NCBI GenBank assembly: GCA_021521415.1
Contig: JAIQDT010003558.1
Span: 1-64,000, forward strand
Source of the DNA: Bidens hawaiensis
Taxonomy: Eukaryota > Streptophyta > Magnoliopsida > Asterales > Asteraceae
Direction: 5' to 3'
Length of the DNA: 64,000 nt
The notes under the pieces were generated by a model. The model worked only from the letters and a program-made list of their open reading frames with translations. It did no database searches and was not told the DNA's origin. Shown here piece by piece: positions 11,576 through 22,865 of this stretch (positions within the stretch are counted from its first letter, which is position 1; the number at the start of each line of letters is the position of its first letter). A program made the position numbers and the translations under genes.

Positions 11576-13204
11576 CAGAAAACTCTTGGGTTTTCGCATT
11601 GGGAACGTGCCATCATCTTCAACCACCGAGATCCCTATACATCTTCCATTAAACCTGCAACAACACTCAAATATTTGACCGAAAACCTTTAATTCATCCC
11701 AAATACCATCAAAGCCCTAATTACTCATAACACCAACTATCTATTCATCAAACTATCCATAAAAACAGTTTATGGCAACACCAATATAAGCCTCAGTGAC
11801 ATGTAAACCTCATGTAACTTAGTCCAATACCTGCTAGTCACAAAAGGACTTGAAACTTTGATTAGTGAAGAGGGTTTTGATTTCGGCAAGTAAGATTAAA
11901 AGGAGGATCTCGGCAAAGATAAATGAAGGGTTTGTAAATGGTAAAGTAATAAAAGTGAAAGGAAGAGACCCTTAAAATGTTTATACCAACCACAGCGGGC
12001 CGAAAACCCTTAATGGGCTCAAACTAAGCCGAAAACCAAAAGACAGCCCAAGTGGGTTCATGACCCATTAGAAGTGATCCAAATCTTGCAAAGCCTTTTA
12101 ACCCAAATTTAAGAAAACTTAATTTACACGATCATTTCGAGGAGAGTGATTTCGAGGTAAAATAATAGAATTAGACATGGAAAAAACAAGATAAACGAAA
12201 TAAGATCAAAATAAAATTAAAAAATAATTATTTATCCACAAAAACAACTCCCTAAAGAATTTAAAGTCGGGATCAAATTTCGGTTCTTAGTAAAACTGCC
12301 GCCCTTTTTTTTTTGAAAAGATCCGAACATGGAATCATATCGTTTAAGAGGCTGTCACAAAGATTCATGTTCAGCGTTATTATAACATAAGAGACAGATT
12401 GATAGCAGGTATAACATACTTAGCATGATTTTCATTGCATCCGTGATATGATAAGGGTTCAGTTCGGCATAAATCTTAGATGGACATCACTTATGAACCT
12501 ATGGTGCCTCCTATCTCTTCTCAAAGCGTATTTGGCTTTCCCCAGATCACCCCAATTTGACTCCAACCCCCTAGTGCTTGATCAAAAGTTTTTATAAACT
12601 CAAAATTTTAGGCTTTAAGGTTGAACGTTGGAATCAGTGCCAATAAACTGACAAACCTTTCATTCGATACATGACAGGACTTACTTGTGTGCCCCCATCT
12701 CTGTAGTTCTAGTTTATCCCTTTAAACCTTTATTAAAATTAATTTAATAATAGATAAGTAACTCATAAATAACTCTTTCGCTGATTTTTTTTTTGGAATA
12801 AATAAACATATTAGCACAAAAATTTTGGTGATCAAGACACTAACGGGCTCGTGTATGACTGGGTAATTGCTTTTCTGCATATCATTCGGAGAGATGTACC
12901 TGGAAACATGCATCTGTCTTCAAAATGATTCTCTACATTAAGTTCAGCAATTTTAGTTTATATCACTTCAACTTTTACACATCATGGAAAGCTACCATAC
13001 AATATCAATGACTGTTTAGAGCATTTTAAGCTTAATAAATTCACCCGTTAGGCACACAAAAACAATTTATCAATCATTTTCCAAAAGTTGGATCAATTTT
13101 CATTTGAAAATATTTTTGATGCTTCTAAAAAGCTGTTAACTGAATAATAATATCATTTCCCATTGGAGTTACAAAAGAAACAAGCATGTTGAGTATTCAA
13201 TCAC

Positions 13205-13490
13205 CCCGATCACTATCAAGCTTTTAGGTAAATGGCTGTCCTGTATGACCACAAGTGATTAACCGGACCAACCATGCATATATGTGCATGTCCATCCAGC
13301 TCAAAGTTGCTGACATAATTTTAAGTAAAAGAGCACAGAACACAAAAACACATCATAATCTCCCCAGGTGCTTTCAGTCGTTGGGTAAATGGCTATCCTG
13401 TGAAACTATAAGTAGAACACCGGACCAACCATATATGAGTATATGTCCTTCAGACTTGAGCAACCGACATAATTTTAAGCGAGAATGAAT
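13205..13490. repeat. Two diverged 125-bp direct repeats
   Basis: Both units contain GGTAAATGGCT, TCCTGT, CCGGACCAACCAT, a CATATA run and GACATAATTTTAAG in the same order (about 13205-13330 and 13370-13490). They lie in the spacer after pol of copia D. Confidence 0.75.
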
Positions 13491-13684
13491 TATATTAAAA
13501 TAATGTTTTTTTAATAAAAAAACAACACACGCACACTATTTTTATCTTTTTGATTTTTAACACACGCACACTATTTTTGTCTTTTTGATTTTTTTTCCCT
13601 AAATTTGTGCAAAAAAATAAACTAAACTGTACAAATTTATCCCCAAAAAGACTCAATCCTCGAAACGAAGCATTTTAAGAAAAC

Positions 13685-15783
13685 TCACAAGCACATTAAA
13701 TTTTGCTGTTCCAACAGGTTTGTAAATAAGTCCGCCACGTTGTTATCGGTATGAACTTGTTCAAGATGAATCAATTTCCAATCGAAACAGTCACGAATAA
13801 AATGAATTTTGATATCGATGTGCTTGGTTTTAGAATGTTGGACAGGGTTTTTCACAATAGCAATGGCCGCATCATTATCATAGAAAATGGGAGTGTCAAT
13901 AAATTCCAAACCGTAATCCAGCAACTGATTTTGCATCCAGATAACCTGAGAGCAGCAAGCGGATGCGGCAACATACTCTGATTCGGCGGTTGAGGTGGAC
14001 ACTGTTTGTTGTTTTTACACTGCCATGAGATGAGGCGGTCTCCGAGAAACGGGCAACCGGCTGACGTGGATTTCCTGTCAATGTCATCTCCACCATAATT
14101 GCAGTCAGCAAAAGCATAAAGATCAAATTCTGATTGTTTGGGATACCAAAGACCTAACTTCGGTTGTCCCTTCAGATATCTAAAAATACGTTTAACAGCA
14201 GTTAAATGAGAAAGTTTAGGATTAGCCTGGAAACGAGCACACTGGCAGACTGCAAACAAAATGTCAGGACGACTTGCCGTCAAATACATCAGAGACCCGA
14301 TCATCGATCTGTAGTAAGTTTGATCTACGGGACTCCCATCAGGATCAGATGATAGCAGTGGTCTTTCCGCCATGGGAGTATTGGCACTCTTTGAATCTTG
14401 AAACTCGAACTTTATTAGCATATCCTCAACATATTTCCCTTGATGGAGTAAAATCCCTTCTGAACTCTGACGAACTTGTAACCCTAGAAATGTAGTCATC
14501 TCACCCAACGAACTAATTTCAAATCTCTTCTTCATTACACCCTCAAATTATGTACACAACTCAGTGCTGGTGGATCCAAAAACGATGTCATCAACGTAAA
14601 TCTGTACGAGAATCAAATTTTTTCCGACAGTTTTCCAGAACAGAGTTTGATCGATGGTTCCCCGCTTGTACCCATGATCAAGAAGGTGCTTGGTCAGTGT
14701 AGCATACCACGCTCGAGGAGCCTGATGTAACCCGTACAAGGCCTTGTCTAGTCTGTAGACGTGATCTGGTTTCTTGGAATTGACAAAACCAGGTGGCTGA
14801 TCAACATAAATATCTTCTTTAACTTCTCCATACAGAAACACAGTCTTGACATCCATCTGATACACAGTGAACCCCATGAATGAAGCATATGCCAGAAAAA
14901 TTCTAATAGCTTCAAGTCTAGCTACTGGGTCATAGACTTCAGTATAATCTAATCCCTCAACCTGGCGAAAACCTCGAACTACCAATCTACCTTTATTACG
15001 TACAATAACCTCTGTGTCATCTTTCTTGTTTCTGAAAACCCATTTAGTGTCAAGAGCTTTCTTTCCTTATGGCAGTTTAACCAATCTCCAGACCTTCAAC
15101 TTAGCAAACTGATTCAACTCTTCATGCATCGCATCGAGCCAACTTGGTTCTTGAAGAGCCATTTCTACATTTTTAGGTTCAATTTGAGAGATAAAACATG
15201 AGAACATACAACTATTTATGTGTCCGGTTTGGCTTCTGGTGGACACTCCCGCTTCAACTGGACCTATAACATTTTCAATCGGATGATCTTTCTGAATTTT
15301 TAATGGAATTAACTGTTCAGATACATCACCGTTGGGTTGCAAATTTGACAAGTTCTCGATATCATCAACAAGAGGGTTTTTCCATCCAGATGTTGTCGTA
15401 CTGTGAGAGTATGAGGTGCCGGCGACATATTCATTTGGAATGTCATCAGGAAACAAGGTGCTCCCGAAGATCTGGCGAATAGAACTCTCTCCCTCAACAT
15501 TGGTTGCACTTTCACTCGGGTTTGTCGAGCATTCAGGTCCTGGAGTTTTGTTGGACTGACTGTCAGTAGCAGGTGAAACCACATTCGATTCTATAGTATA
15601 ATCATTAATCAGTGGAGAAATATGAGACACAGTCTGTGGAATTTCCGTTGCAACTTCCACCGTGGAATTACATGGAAGTTCGGAGTTGATGACTGGAAAC
15701 AAATTGAATGGTTTGAAAAATTCATTGTAATCGAATAACCAATCGGGACCGACACGAGCATCAGTCTCATTTTCTTCCAACAA
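13685..15783 (-). pseudogene. Reverse transcriptase-RNase H of copia D, broken
   Basis: 15067-15783 carries the linker and start of RT (ALQEPSWLDAMHEELNQF). 14548-14985 carries the RT palm: GLDYTEVYDPVARLEAIR, YQMDVKTVFLYG with the catalytic Asp, and IYVDDIVFGS with the copia YVDD active site. 13852-14535 continues with FLGLQVRQSSEGI and the RNase H start (FADCNYGGD). 13685-14002 gives the RNase H end (TAESEYVAASACCSQV, then KTKHIDIKIHFIRD). Stops lie near 15067 and 14548 and a frameshift near 13985. The order and motifs are those of Ty1/copia pol. The enzyme would copy the RNA genome into DNA. Confidence 0.93.
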
Positions 15784-15867
15784 ACGAACTTCATAAGACT
15801 CTATAATCTGTTTGGTGGACTTGTTGTAAACCCTGTAAGCTGTATTTCCCGAATACCCAACAAAATA

Positions 15868-17070
15868 TCACTCATCGGCTGCAGCCCCAAACTTTGGTGT
15901 GGTTTCAAAATTTAGTAAAGTACATGGACAACCAAACGCTCTGAAATGTGCAACCGTGGGTTGATGACCGTAAACAATCATATATGGCGTCTTCATATTC
16001 GATTTGTTGATTATTACCCGATTCTGAACATAACATGTCGTGTTAACAGCTTCTGCCCAAAAGGACAATGGCAATTTGGAGTCACACAACATTGTTCTTG
16101 CAGCTTCGATAAGGGTTCGGTTTCTTCTTTAAGCCACACCATTTTGTTGAGGAGTACGTGGGGCGCTGTACTGACGAAGCACCCCCTTTTCTGAGAAGAA
16201 ATGATTTAGAGTCACATTCTTGAATTCTGTTCCGTTGTCACAACGAATTCCCTTCAGCTTCAAATTCAGTTGAGTTTCCATGAGCACGATGAACTTCTTG
16301 ATGAGATCTGCAGTTTCACTCTTATTTGACAAGAAAAATACCCATGTAAAACGTGAGTAGTCATCAGTAATAACAAGACAATAAGAACTACGAGACAAAC
16401 TCAGAACATGAACTGGCCCGAAAAGGTCCATATGAAGTAGTTGAAAAACAGATGAAATGGTGTTAATCAATTTTGGCTTGTGATATTTTCGATGATGTTT
16501 GCCCAAAGCACAAGCCACACATTTTTCAACGGTTACAAAATCCTTGATTGGTAAACCACGCACTAAATTGTTTTTAGCAAGACGATTCAAGTTTTTAGTA
16601 TTAGCATGACCAAGCCGACGATGCCAAAGCATCGCATTATATTCCGACACTTTTGAAAACAAACATGTTATTTCGTCAGGAATATTTTTGTTCATGTCGA
16701 TCATATAAGCATTATCTTTACGTTGTGATCGAACGAGAATCCAATCTTCAGGTATAATTATACCAGGTTTCAGAATTAAGCACTCCTTTTTAGTAAAATG
16801 AGTTGAAAAATCTTTGCCACAAATTTGTGATACGCTCAAAAGACTATGCTTCAATTCTGGAACAAAATTAACGTTTTCAAACTTTAAAACACCGTTACTT
16901 ACAGTACCCTTCTGAGTGATCTTTCCTTTTTCACCTCCCGCAAAAGACACGTACCCACCGTTAAATGTTTGAAGGTCATGTAGCTGGGTAATGTCTCCTG
17001 TCATATGCCTGGAACAGCCACTATCAAAATACCAATGTCTGATGATATTCCTCCATAGCTTTCCCTGCAC
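15868..17070 (-). pseudogene. Protease-integrase of copia D, broken
   Basis: The upstream end shows the protease motif HWYFDSGCSRHMTG. Next is the pre-integrase zinc module (LWHRRLGH ... CVACALGKHHR), then the integrase core with HMDLFGPV (first Asp), RCDNGTEFKN (second Asp) and TPQQNGVA. The frame stops exactly after NGVA: the next codon, normally the catalytic Glu of the D-D-E triad, is TAA (near 16126-16129). The C-terminal part (LIEAARTM-type sequence, FWAEAVNTTCYVQNR) follows in 15868-16092 and ends at another stop. Confidence 0.93.
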
Positions 17071-17222
17071 AAAGCGCGCGATTAGTTAGTTTTTGGTACC
17101 CAGTCCATACTTACACTGGGTGACCCTGACTCATCTACAGTTGTTACGGACTTCCATGACATATCCTTTTGATCATCAAAAATAGATTTTGTTGAGTCTT
17201 TTGCCGGAGATTTAGGCAGCCA

Positions 17223-20132
17223 TCAATGTCTGTGTGACTTGGAATTGTATGTACGAATGGTTGTCGTAACCTCCGGTGATTTGGTCGTGGGAGGAGACGA
17301 ATCCGTCCTTTTCTCCTGTTTGGACTTAGTCTTAGTATTTATACTAGAGTTTGAATTTGAAACATCTTTTCTGACTATTCCTTTGGACCTGTTAGGTTTG
17401 GTCTGATGAGGACTAAACCTGCCAGATTTGTTTCGATTCCAATCATCGTCAAAGGAACTAGCTGGATAATGCCTGAATCCTTGTCTGTACGCATTACGTG
17501 GCATATATGGCATATTCCTTTGATAAAATCCGTAGTAGGGAACGTACGGACGATGTGGACAATTTCTGGCAATATGACCAGGAGTGCCACAGTTAAAACA
17601 TGTTTGACGTTTTATGAAAAACTAATTTTGGGCAGCTCCTTGTCTGGACTAGTTGTGTGGACCAGTCTGCTTAGATTTGCGAGAATTCATATTCCCCCCT
17701 TTAAACTTATCACCTTGTTTGTCATTAGAGCATCCCTCCTTAACAAACTTTGGTGCAACATGGTTTTCTGATGTTTTTGGAATTTTTGAAGTTTTGTTTT
17801 TATTAGGAACCACATTATTAGAGTTTAAAATCTTAACCGAATCAACCACATAAGAATCCTTGCTCTTTAAAACAGAGCCCACACAAACAGTCGGAATAAC
17901 AGAATTCAAAACAGAAAGTTTTAAAGAAATATCAGAAACATCATTATTATCAAAATCAAAACACGGGTCGTCATCCTCATCAGTCCATTCCTTCACAATT
18001 ATTCTTTCTGCACATGAAGTAGATACATTAGAATCGTTCATATTTAAAGTAGACGAACCAGCATCATCAGAGCTGGTTCCATCACCTTTGTCCCGTTTAC
18101 CATACTTCATATCCTTTATCTTTTCTTCCTGTTCTTTGGTGACAGGAGTAGAAACATAATTGTGATTATATGGTGGGGGAACCTGACTATATCCTATGCC
18201 TTCACCCTTCATTTTCTTTCCACCATAGCTGATTTTCAATCATTGAATCAGCTACTTTACAGGAACCATCGAATTTCTTAAAATCAAGTTCAGCCTTTTC
18301 AAACTTGCTAGTGAGATTCAAGATTTCTAGCTTGGAGGCTTCCAGTTTAGCAGTTAATTCAACGATTTCTTGTTTGGCATCAAGGTGATGACAACTTTTT
18401 ATACTAAAATCAGACTTAAGTTTTTTAATGTCCTTGTTAAGAGATTTTTTGTCTAGAAAGCCCTTTTCATTTTTCTTAAGTCTAAAATTTTCTGATTTTA
18501 TTCTCTCCATATCTCTACTCAGACTGTCATTATGAAGTTTATACATTTCTATATTCTCACCACAATTTAAAGAACATGGTTGAAAACGTACCTCAGTTGA
18601 ATCCAGATAAGTGAACGCCATGTATGCAAACTGAAGTTCCTTAACCTTCTCCTCAGCAGTGTTTTCATCTTCAGAGTCTTCAACAGTTGCGAAATTCGCA
18701 GTCTGATTTCCAATGTTCAGGGCAGCCATCTGACCTTCCCAAGAGAACGTTTGAGCAACCATACCCCTTTCACCATTACCCGAACTACCTCCAGCTTCAC
18801 CCCGAGCATTTCCAACTGAAACCAAAGCCCTTTCCGTATTCCCATCCTTAGTCGGATTAGTGCATTCACGAGCAAAATGACCTGGCTCGTGACAGTTGTA
18901 ACACCTGAGAGTCTCTTTGTTAAAACCCACTTTTTGATTATTTGGCATGTTCCAGTTATTTCTACCCGTCCTTTTGGTAAACTTCTTTGCACGGAAAACC
19001 ACCATGGCGATTTGCCAAGAAATGTCCATTTCTTCGACATCATCAGGATGAATTTGATCTAGTTCAGTAGCAGCCATGGGTTGAACCAAATCTCCGGCCA
19101 GAAAAGCATGGTAACAATTCATAAATGCCGACATTAGAGCGATATTCCCTTGAGTTTCTTTAAGTATGGTGGGAATATGGCTGGGGTTTTGACTGGGAGT
19201 GGTTTTACCAAAATCATTTGTAGACTGACCAGATTTGGTGAAAAATACTGGAGCTGGATTAGGTGAATTTGATGATGATGATTGACCAAGGGTGGATGAA
19301 AACATCTGGAAGTTTCCCTGTGGTGGTTGTTGAGTAGGCTTGAACAGTGAAAAGCTATCTTGAGACATGAGAGCACTGTTAGAAGCAACGTTATAACCAG
19401 CAGCACTATAAGAACTAGCATGATTTATTGCCTATTGTTTATCATCCATATCGCAGGTTTAATGGTAGTAATCATTTCAGTCATGCTCATTCTGTTCAGA
19501 TCCTTAGTCTTTTTGATGACTGAAACATTCATGTCCCAATTTTTCGGCAGAGAATTCACCAACTTGTTGTTAATCTCTGAGGTTTGCAGAAAGATTCATG
19601 CAGTTCTCATTTCAGTTACAAGAGATATAAACCTTTGAAGTTGGGACTCCAATGTCTCTCCCAAAACATGATTAAACATATTAAACTTCTGTCGCAGCAG
19701 GTCTTGATGATTTCTCTTCATATCCTCATTTCCTTCATAAACTTCTATCAGTGTGGCCCACAGCTCCTTAGATGATTGGAGTTCTCTAAACTGAAGGGCA
19801 ATCTCGGGTGAAAGTGTCATAGTTAGAGTTGAAAGAGCTTTCTTATCTTCTTCAAATTTTGAAAAGTCATCATCATCATACAAAGCAACAGGTTTCACAA
19901 GAACCTCGGTTAAACCATCCCTTTGATAGGTGATCCTTTGAGGTCCTCTCACAATACTTTTCCAAATATTTGAATCTTTCATTTTGGCATAATGTTCGAA
20001 ACGGAACTTCCACTCACTGAACCCCTCATGGGATAATAAGCGGGGTATACGGGTAGCGGTGCCCATGATGGAATCAAGCTCTTGGTGAAGAGACGAGTTG
20101 ATGAAGCTGCTGCCACTGGTCAACTGGGCCAT
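17223..20132 (-). pseudogene. Gag of copia D with two zinc knuckles, broken
   Basis: The start is taken as the ATG at 20132 (MAQLTSGSS), the first Met that opens the conserved gag fold; an upstream ATG at 20165 would add 11 residues. The N-terminal copia gag domain (RIPRLLSHEGFSEWKFRFEHY; SKELWATLIEVYEG) ends at an in-frame TGA at 19596-19598. A further shift near 19430 precedes 18202-19368, which holds zinc knuckle CYNCHEPGHFAREC and a coiled coil (CHHLDAKQEIVELTAKLEAS). A second knuckle, CFNCGTPGHIARNC, is coded near 17572-17612. Gag would package the element RNA. Confidence 0.88.
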
Positions 20133-20234
20133 TGCAGTTAGATTACAGATTATTTTTAGATCCAATTAAATAAGTCCAATGATTTATAAGTCCAATAAAA
20201 CAAGCCCAAACCAATAGACTGGGCTGAGCACACT

Positions 20235-20545
20235 TAAACACGTAGGCCGAGAACCAAGGTATTGTCCAAGTTTGACCGAGAACCCAATTGGTTGACCAAG
20301 ATTAGCCGAAAATACAGACGTTGACTAATTCTTTGACCGAAAACTCTTCTTAACCGAGAACTCAATGTATTGACAAGCTGTTGATCGAAAACAAGAGTTG
20401 CCCGAAAACGTCTTTGACCGAGAATCGTCATTGACCGAAAACAATAAGTGTTGATCAAAAACTTCAAATGTTGACCGAGAACACCTTGTTGACCAATTCT
20501 TTGACCGAGAACACGACTCAGCCGATAACTACCTGTTTTTTGAGA
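20235..20545 (-). repeat. GTTCTCGGTCAA array in copia D leader
   Basis: Between the primer site and gag the minus (sense) strand carries about a dozen copies of GTTCTCGGTCAA or close variants (GTTTTCGGTCA, GTTTTCGATCA), spaced about 15-40 bases and all in one orientation. On the plus strand they read TTGACCGAGAAC. Confidence 0.88.
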
Positions 20546-20762
20546 GCTACAGAGGCCGAAAACAAGACAAACTTCAACTGAATTGTAACAAATTTCCAAA
20601 TAAAGGAGGGTTTGATTTAATTTCCAAATCAAATCTAATCTTTATCAAAAAATAGCCCAATCTTCTTCTCCGAACACTGCCTCGCCAGAAAACCACCTAG
20701 TAACCTTGCAAGTGATATTCTTGAATCGTTGATACCACAATAACGAGCCTGAAATCGTCAAA

Positions 20763-20775
20763 GGCTCTGATACCA
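20763..20775 (-). other. Primer binding site of copia D
   Basis: On the minus strand TGGTATCAGAGCC starts two bases inside the 5' LTR and matches the 3' end of initiator tRNA-Met. Confidence 0.92.
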
Positions 20776-20777
20776 AT

Positions 20778-21159
20778 TGTAAGTCCCGAATCTGGATCAC
20801 TACAATATGATATCAACTAAACGAGTATTGGTGCGGAATACCAACACTCGGTGATTCAAGAACACGAATTAGAATAGTAAAGGTAACACGGAATTGCTTC
20901 AAAACACACGTATATTATTGAATACGTCGAGTGCTTAAGCACTTACAATACTTGAACATATGATTGGAATGAACAACCTTAACCCTATACATCATACATC
21001 TATATATCGAGAACCAACTAGTAATGGACGGCCTAGAACAACCATAAGCCCACCGAGAACTCTATAGTAGTTCTCGGTTCACCTACAAACCCAACACCCA
21101 AGCCCAAATAAGCTAAGACAATATTAAACAAAGCTCAAACCACAAACCTAGGCCCAACA
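20778..21159 (-). repeat. 5' LTR of copia D
   Basis: This is a direct repeat of 8177-8558 followed by the target duplication AACGC. It carries the same TATA stretch and the same ACCGAGAACT/AGTTCTCGGT stem-loop (about 21053-21081). Confidence 0.95.
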
Positions 21160-21164
21160 AACGC

Positions 21165-22284
21165 CTGACCACCAAATTCACCCCCACATCACCGGTCACA
21201 ACCTCTTCCTCATACTCGGGTTCATTGTCATATTCTGGGGCCTTTTCATATTCTTCATATTGTTCATCCTCAGATTCAACAAACAAATGTCTCTTACCCG
21301 CTTGTTTACAGACAACTTGTCGATAGCCTGTCTCACAACACTTGAAACACTTCACCCCGCTACTACTAGCCCCCTTAGAAGTTGACCCAGTGTTGTTGGC
21401 CCCCGACCTCTGCTGACTTGGCACGACACGAGGTCCTGCACTACCCGACCCTGAATTTCCTCCAACAGGGGCTGGTGAATACGAGCCGCCAACCCGACGG
21501 TTTTGTTTTTCAAAAGCCAATGCCCGTTGATAAGCCTCGACGGCTGTTAACGAATCAAAAAGATTACAGAGTCCATGATCTAAACCCTTAAACCCCCAAT
21601 ATACCGAGAAACGAGTTGTTCATCGATTTCTTGAATATCATTACGAGCAACCAAATGATAAAACTCGGTCGTATATTCATCAACCGATCTGGATCCCTGC
21701 TTCAGATTCTGCAAATGTTGATACATCAACCGTTGAAAGTTGTGAGGTAAAAAAGTATCCCGCAAGCACTTTCTCATCTTGGCCCATGTCACGATCCGTG
21801 ACTTTCCGAGTCTATTTCGTGTCGTTTTCAACTGTTGCCACCATGCCGACGCCCTCCCACGTAGTTTGGTAGCGATTAAAGGTACCCGCTTATTTTCAGA
21901 AACCTCTCGGAATTCAAACACCTCTTCTACGATAACCAACCAATCAATGAACCCTTCCGGATCCAAACTAGTCCCATCAAATTCTGGGATATCAGTTCAG
22001 ATCCCAGCATCCCAATGCCGGTTGCCATCACCAGGTTGTTGCCTCAGCCCCCTCTCGTACCCCTCTTTGGAAGACGAACCATCATGACCAAAAAATGGAT
22101 TATCGAAGTCATGCCCCTCCCTGTTTTCAGGGACCTGTCTTCTACGATTCATCAAGTCATCCATTTGATCAGTGAGTTGATCGACCACTTGATCCAATCG
22201 TTGCTCCACCCGCGCCATAAATCGTTGTTCCAACTCTCGTTCGTAAACCTCATCGAGCGGTCTCTGTTGTCTCCCTGGAGCCAT
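21165..22284 (-). pseudogene. Gag of element C, broken
   Basis: The likely start is the ATG at 22284, shortly after the primer site. The N-terminal part is rich in Arg and Gln with a helical stretch (RVEQRLDQVVDQLTDQM). An in-frame TGA near 21997 interrupts it; the frame resumes with the retrotransposon gag core ([15 protein letters not shown], then [13 protein letters not shown]) to about 21580, where another shift occurs. The C-terminal block has a degenerate zinc knuckle CFKCCETGYRQVVC, where Tyr replaces the expected His. An acidic linker leads towards protease and is cut by element D at 21160. Confidence 0.85.
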
Positions 22285-22301
22285 TTTTGAGCCGGGAATT
22301 C

Positions 22302-22314
22302 GGCTCTGATACCA
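22302..22314 (-). other. Primer binding site of element C
   Basis: On the minus strand TGGTATCAGAGCC starts two bases inside the 5' LTR. It is complementary to the 3' end of initiator tRNA-Met, the common plant LTR-retrotransposon primer. Confidence 0.92.
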
Positions 22315-22316
22315 AC

Positions 22317-22812
22317 TGATGCAGCGTACAATGAGAATCCGAAGGCTAACACGTTGATTCTTGGAATACCCGTGAATTCCTTCCCAAACCCCCAAATTCG
22401 ACCCAAAAGTCAAGAACTTGAAAAGTCCAAAGTTTTTTATTAATTCCGATCAATGATCAGTCACATTACATTCATAACATATTAATAGAGAAGCCAAAAT
22501 AGGTTTGGGCCGAAATAAACAACTAAAGGCCCAACAACAGCCCAAAACAAAACACAAAAAGTAGACGAAAAACATAAAAGTGGCCCAAAAGTGTATCTAG
22601 AGGCCTTATTTCGGAAAAATAAATGGGATAACCCGTCTATGGCTGGTTACCACAACGTGGCCCACGTTCCAACGGTCTTTTTGACTAGTAGAACGCCAGA
22701 AACGGAGGCCCGTAGCCCAAGTTAAGCCCATTTTCATGAAGCCCCTTTTGAAGCGCGATCTTTGGCCTCCAGAAACATAATGGCCCGGTCTTCTATACTT
22801 GGGCCCACGTCA
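22317..22812 (-). repeat. 5' LTR of element C
   Basis: This is a direct repeat of 4480-4975 with TG...CA ends. It is followed on the right by the target duplication TAAAC (22813-22817) and then by the last piece of LTR A. About 19 differences from its partner were counted by eye. Confidence 0.93.
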
Positions 22813-22865
22813 TAAACGAATACATAAACTAATACAAATAGGACCCGAAATTGACGAATGTCGCA

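Larger units (their letters stand above)
10980..13684 (-). other. Non-coding spacer of copia D between pol and third ORF
   Basis: About 2.7 kb without a supportable reading frame separates RNase H from the third ORF. It holds the two-orientation GTTCTCGGTC motif cluster (11330-11575), a pair of about 125-bp direct repeats (about 13205-13330 and 13370-13490), and a perfect-looking 33-bp tandem pair differing at one base (13526-13558 and 13561-13593). Confidence 0.7.
8177..21159 (-). mobile_element. Ty1/copia element D (13 kb, third-ORF type)
   Basis: LTRs of 382 bp (8177-8558, 20778-21159) are flanked by perfect 5-bp duplications AACGC (8172-8176, 21160-21164). The minus-strand order is LTR, PBS, gag with two zinc knuckles, protease, integrase, reverse transcriptase, RNase H, a non-coding stretch of about 2.7 kb, a third ORF region, polypurine tract, LTR. 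Integrase before RT is the copia order. The extra ORF after pol and the large size resemble the Sirevirus/Maximus lineage (family knowledge; assignment is inference). LTRs differ at about 14 of 382 positions by eye. All coding parts carry stops or frameshifts. Confidence 0.95.
4480..22812 (-). mobile_element. Ty3/Gypsy element C, host of copia element D
   Basis: LTRs of 496 bp (4480-4975 and 22317-22812) bound the element; TSD TAAAC is perfect at 4475-4479 and 22813-22817. Domain order on the minus strand is gag, protease, reverse transcriptase, RNase H, integrase, the Ty3 order. Without the nested copia element it is about 5.3 kb, short for Ty3 and in the size range of small chromoviruses; no chromodomain was recognised, so the lineage is open. 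The two LTRs differ at about 19 of 496 positions by eye. Stops or frameshifts lie in gag, between protease and RT, at the RT/RNase H boundary, in RNase H and in integrase, so it is not autonomous. Confidence 0.93.
138..22865 (-). mobile_element. 5' LTR of Ty3-type element A, split by nested insertions
   Basis: The LTR runs (minus strand) from TGCGACATTCG at 22865 to GGGTGTGACA at 138. It survives in three pieces: 138-1304, about 3354-4479 and 22818-22865. The pieces align in order with the uninterrupted solo LTR at 45751-48085. Subtracting solo LTR B and element C with their target duplications leaves 2341 bp against 2335 bp in the solo copy. A TATA-like stretch (minus strand, about 4298-4310) lies in its U3 part. 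Two imperfect units of about 66 bp (about 519-660), each containing GGGGATGCCAA and TAGTCTAGGATTTA, are kept in the solo copy at about 47548-47690. The family is probably Ty3/Gypsy from LTR length, ends and tRNA-Met primer; no coding part of A is visible, so this is inference. Confidence 0.85.
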
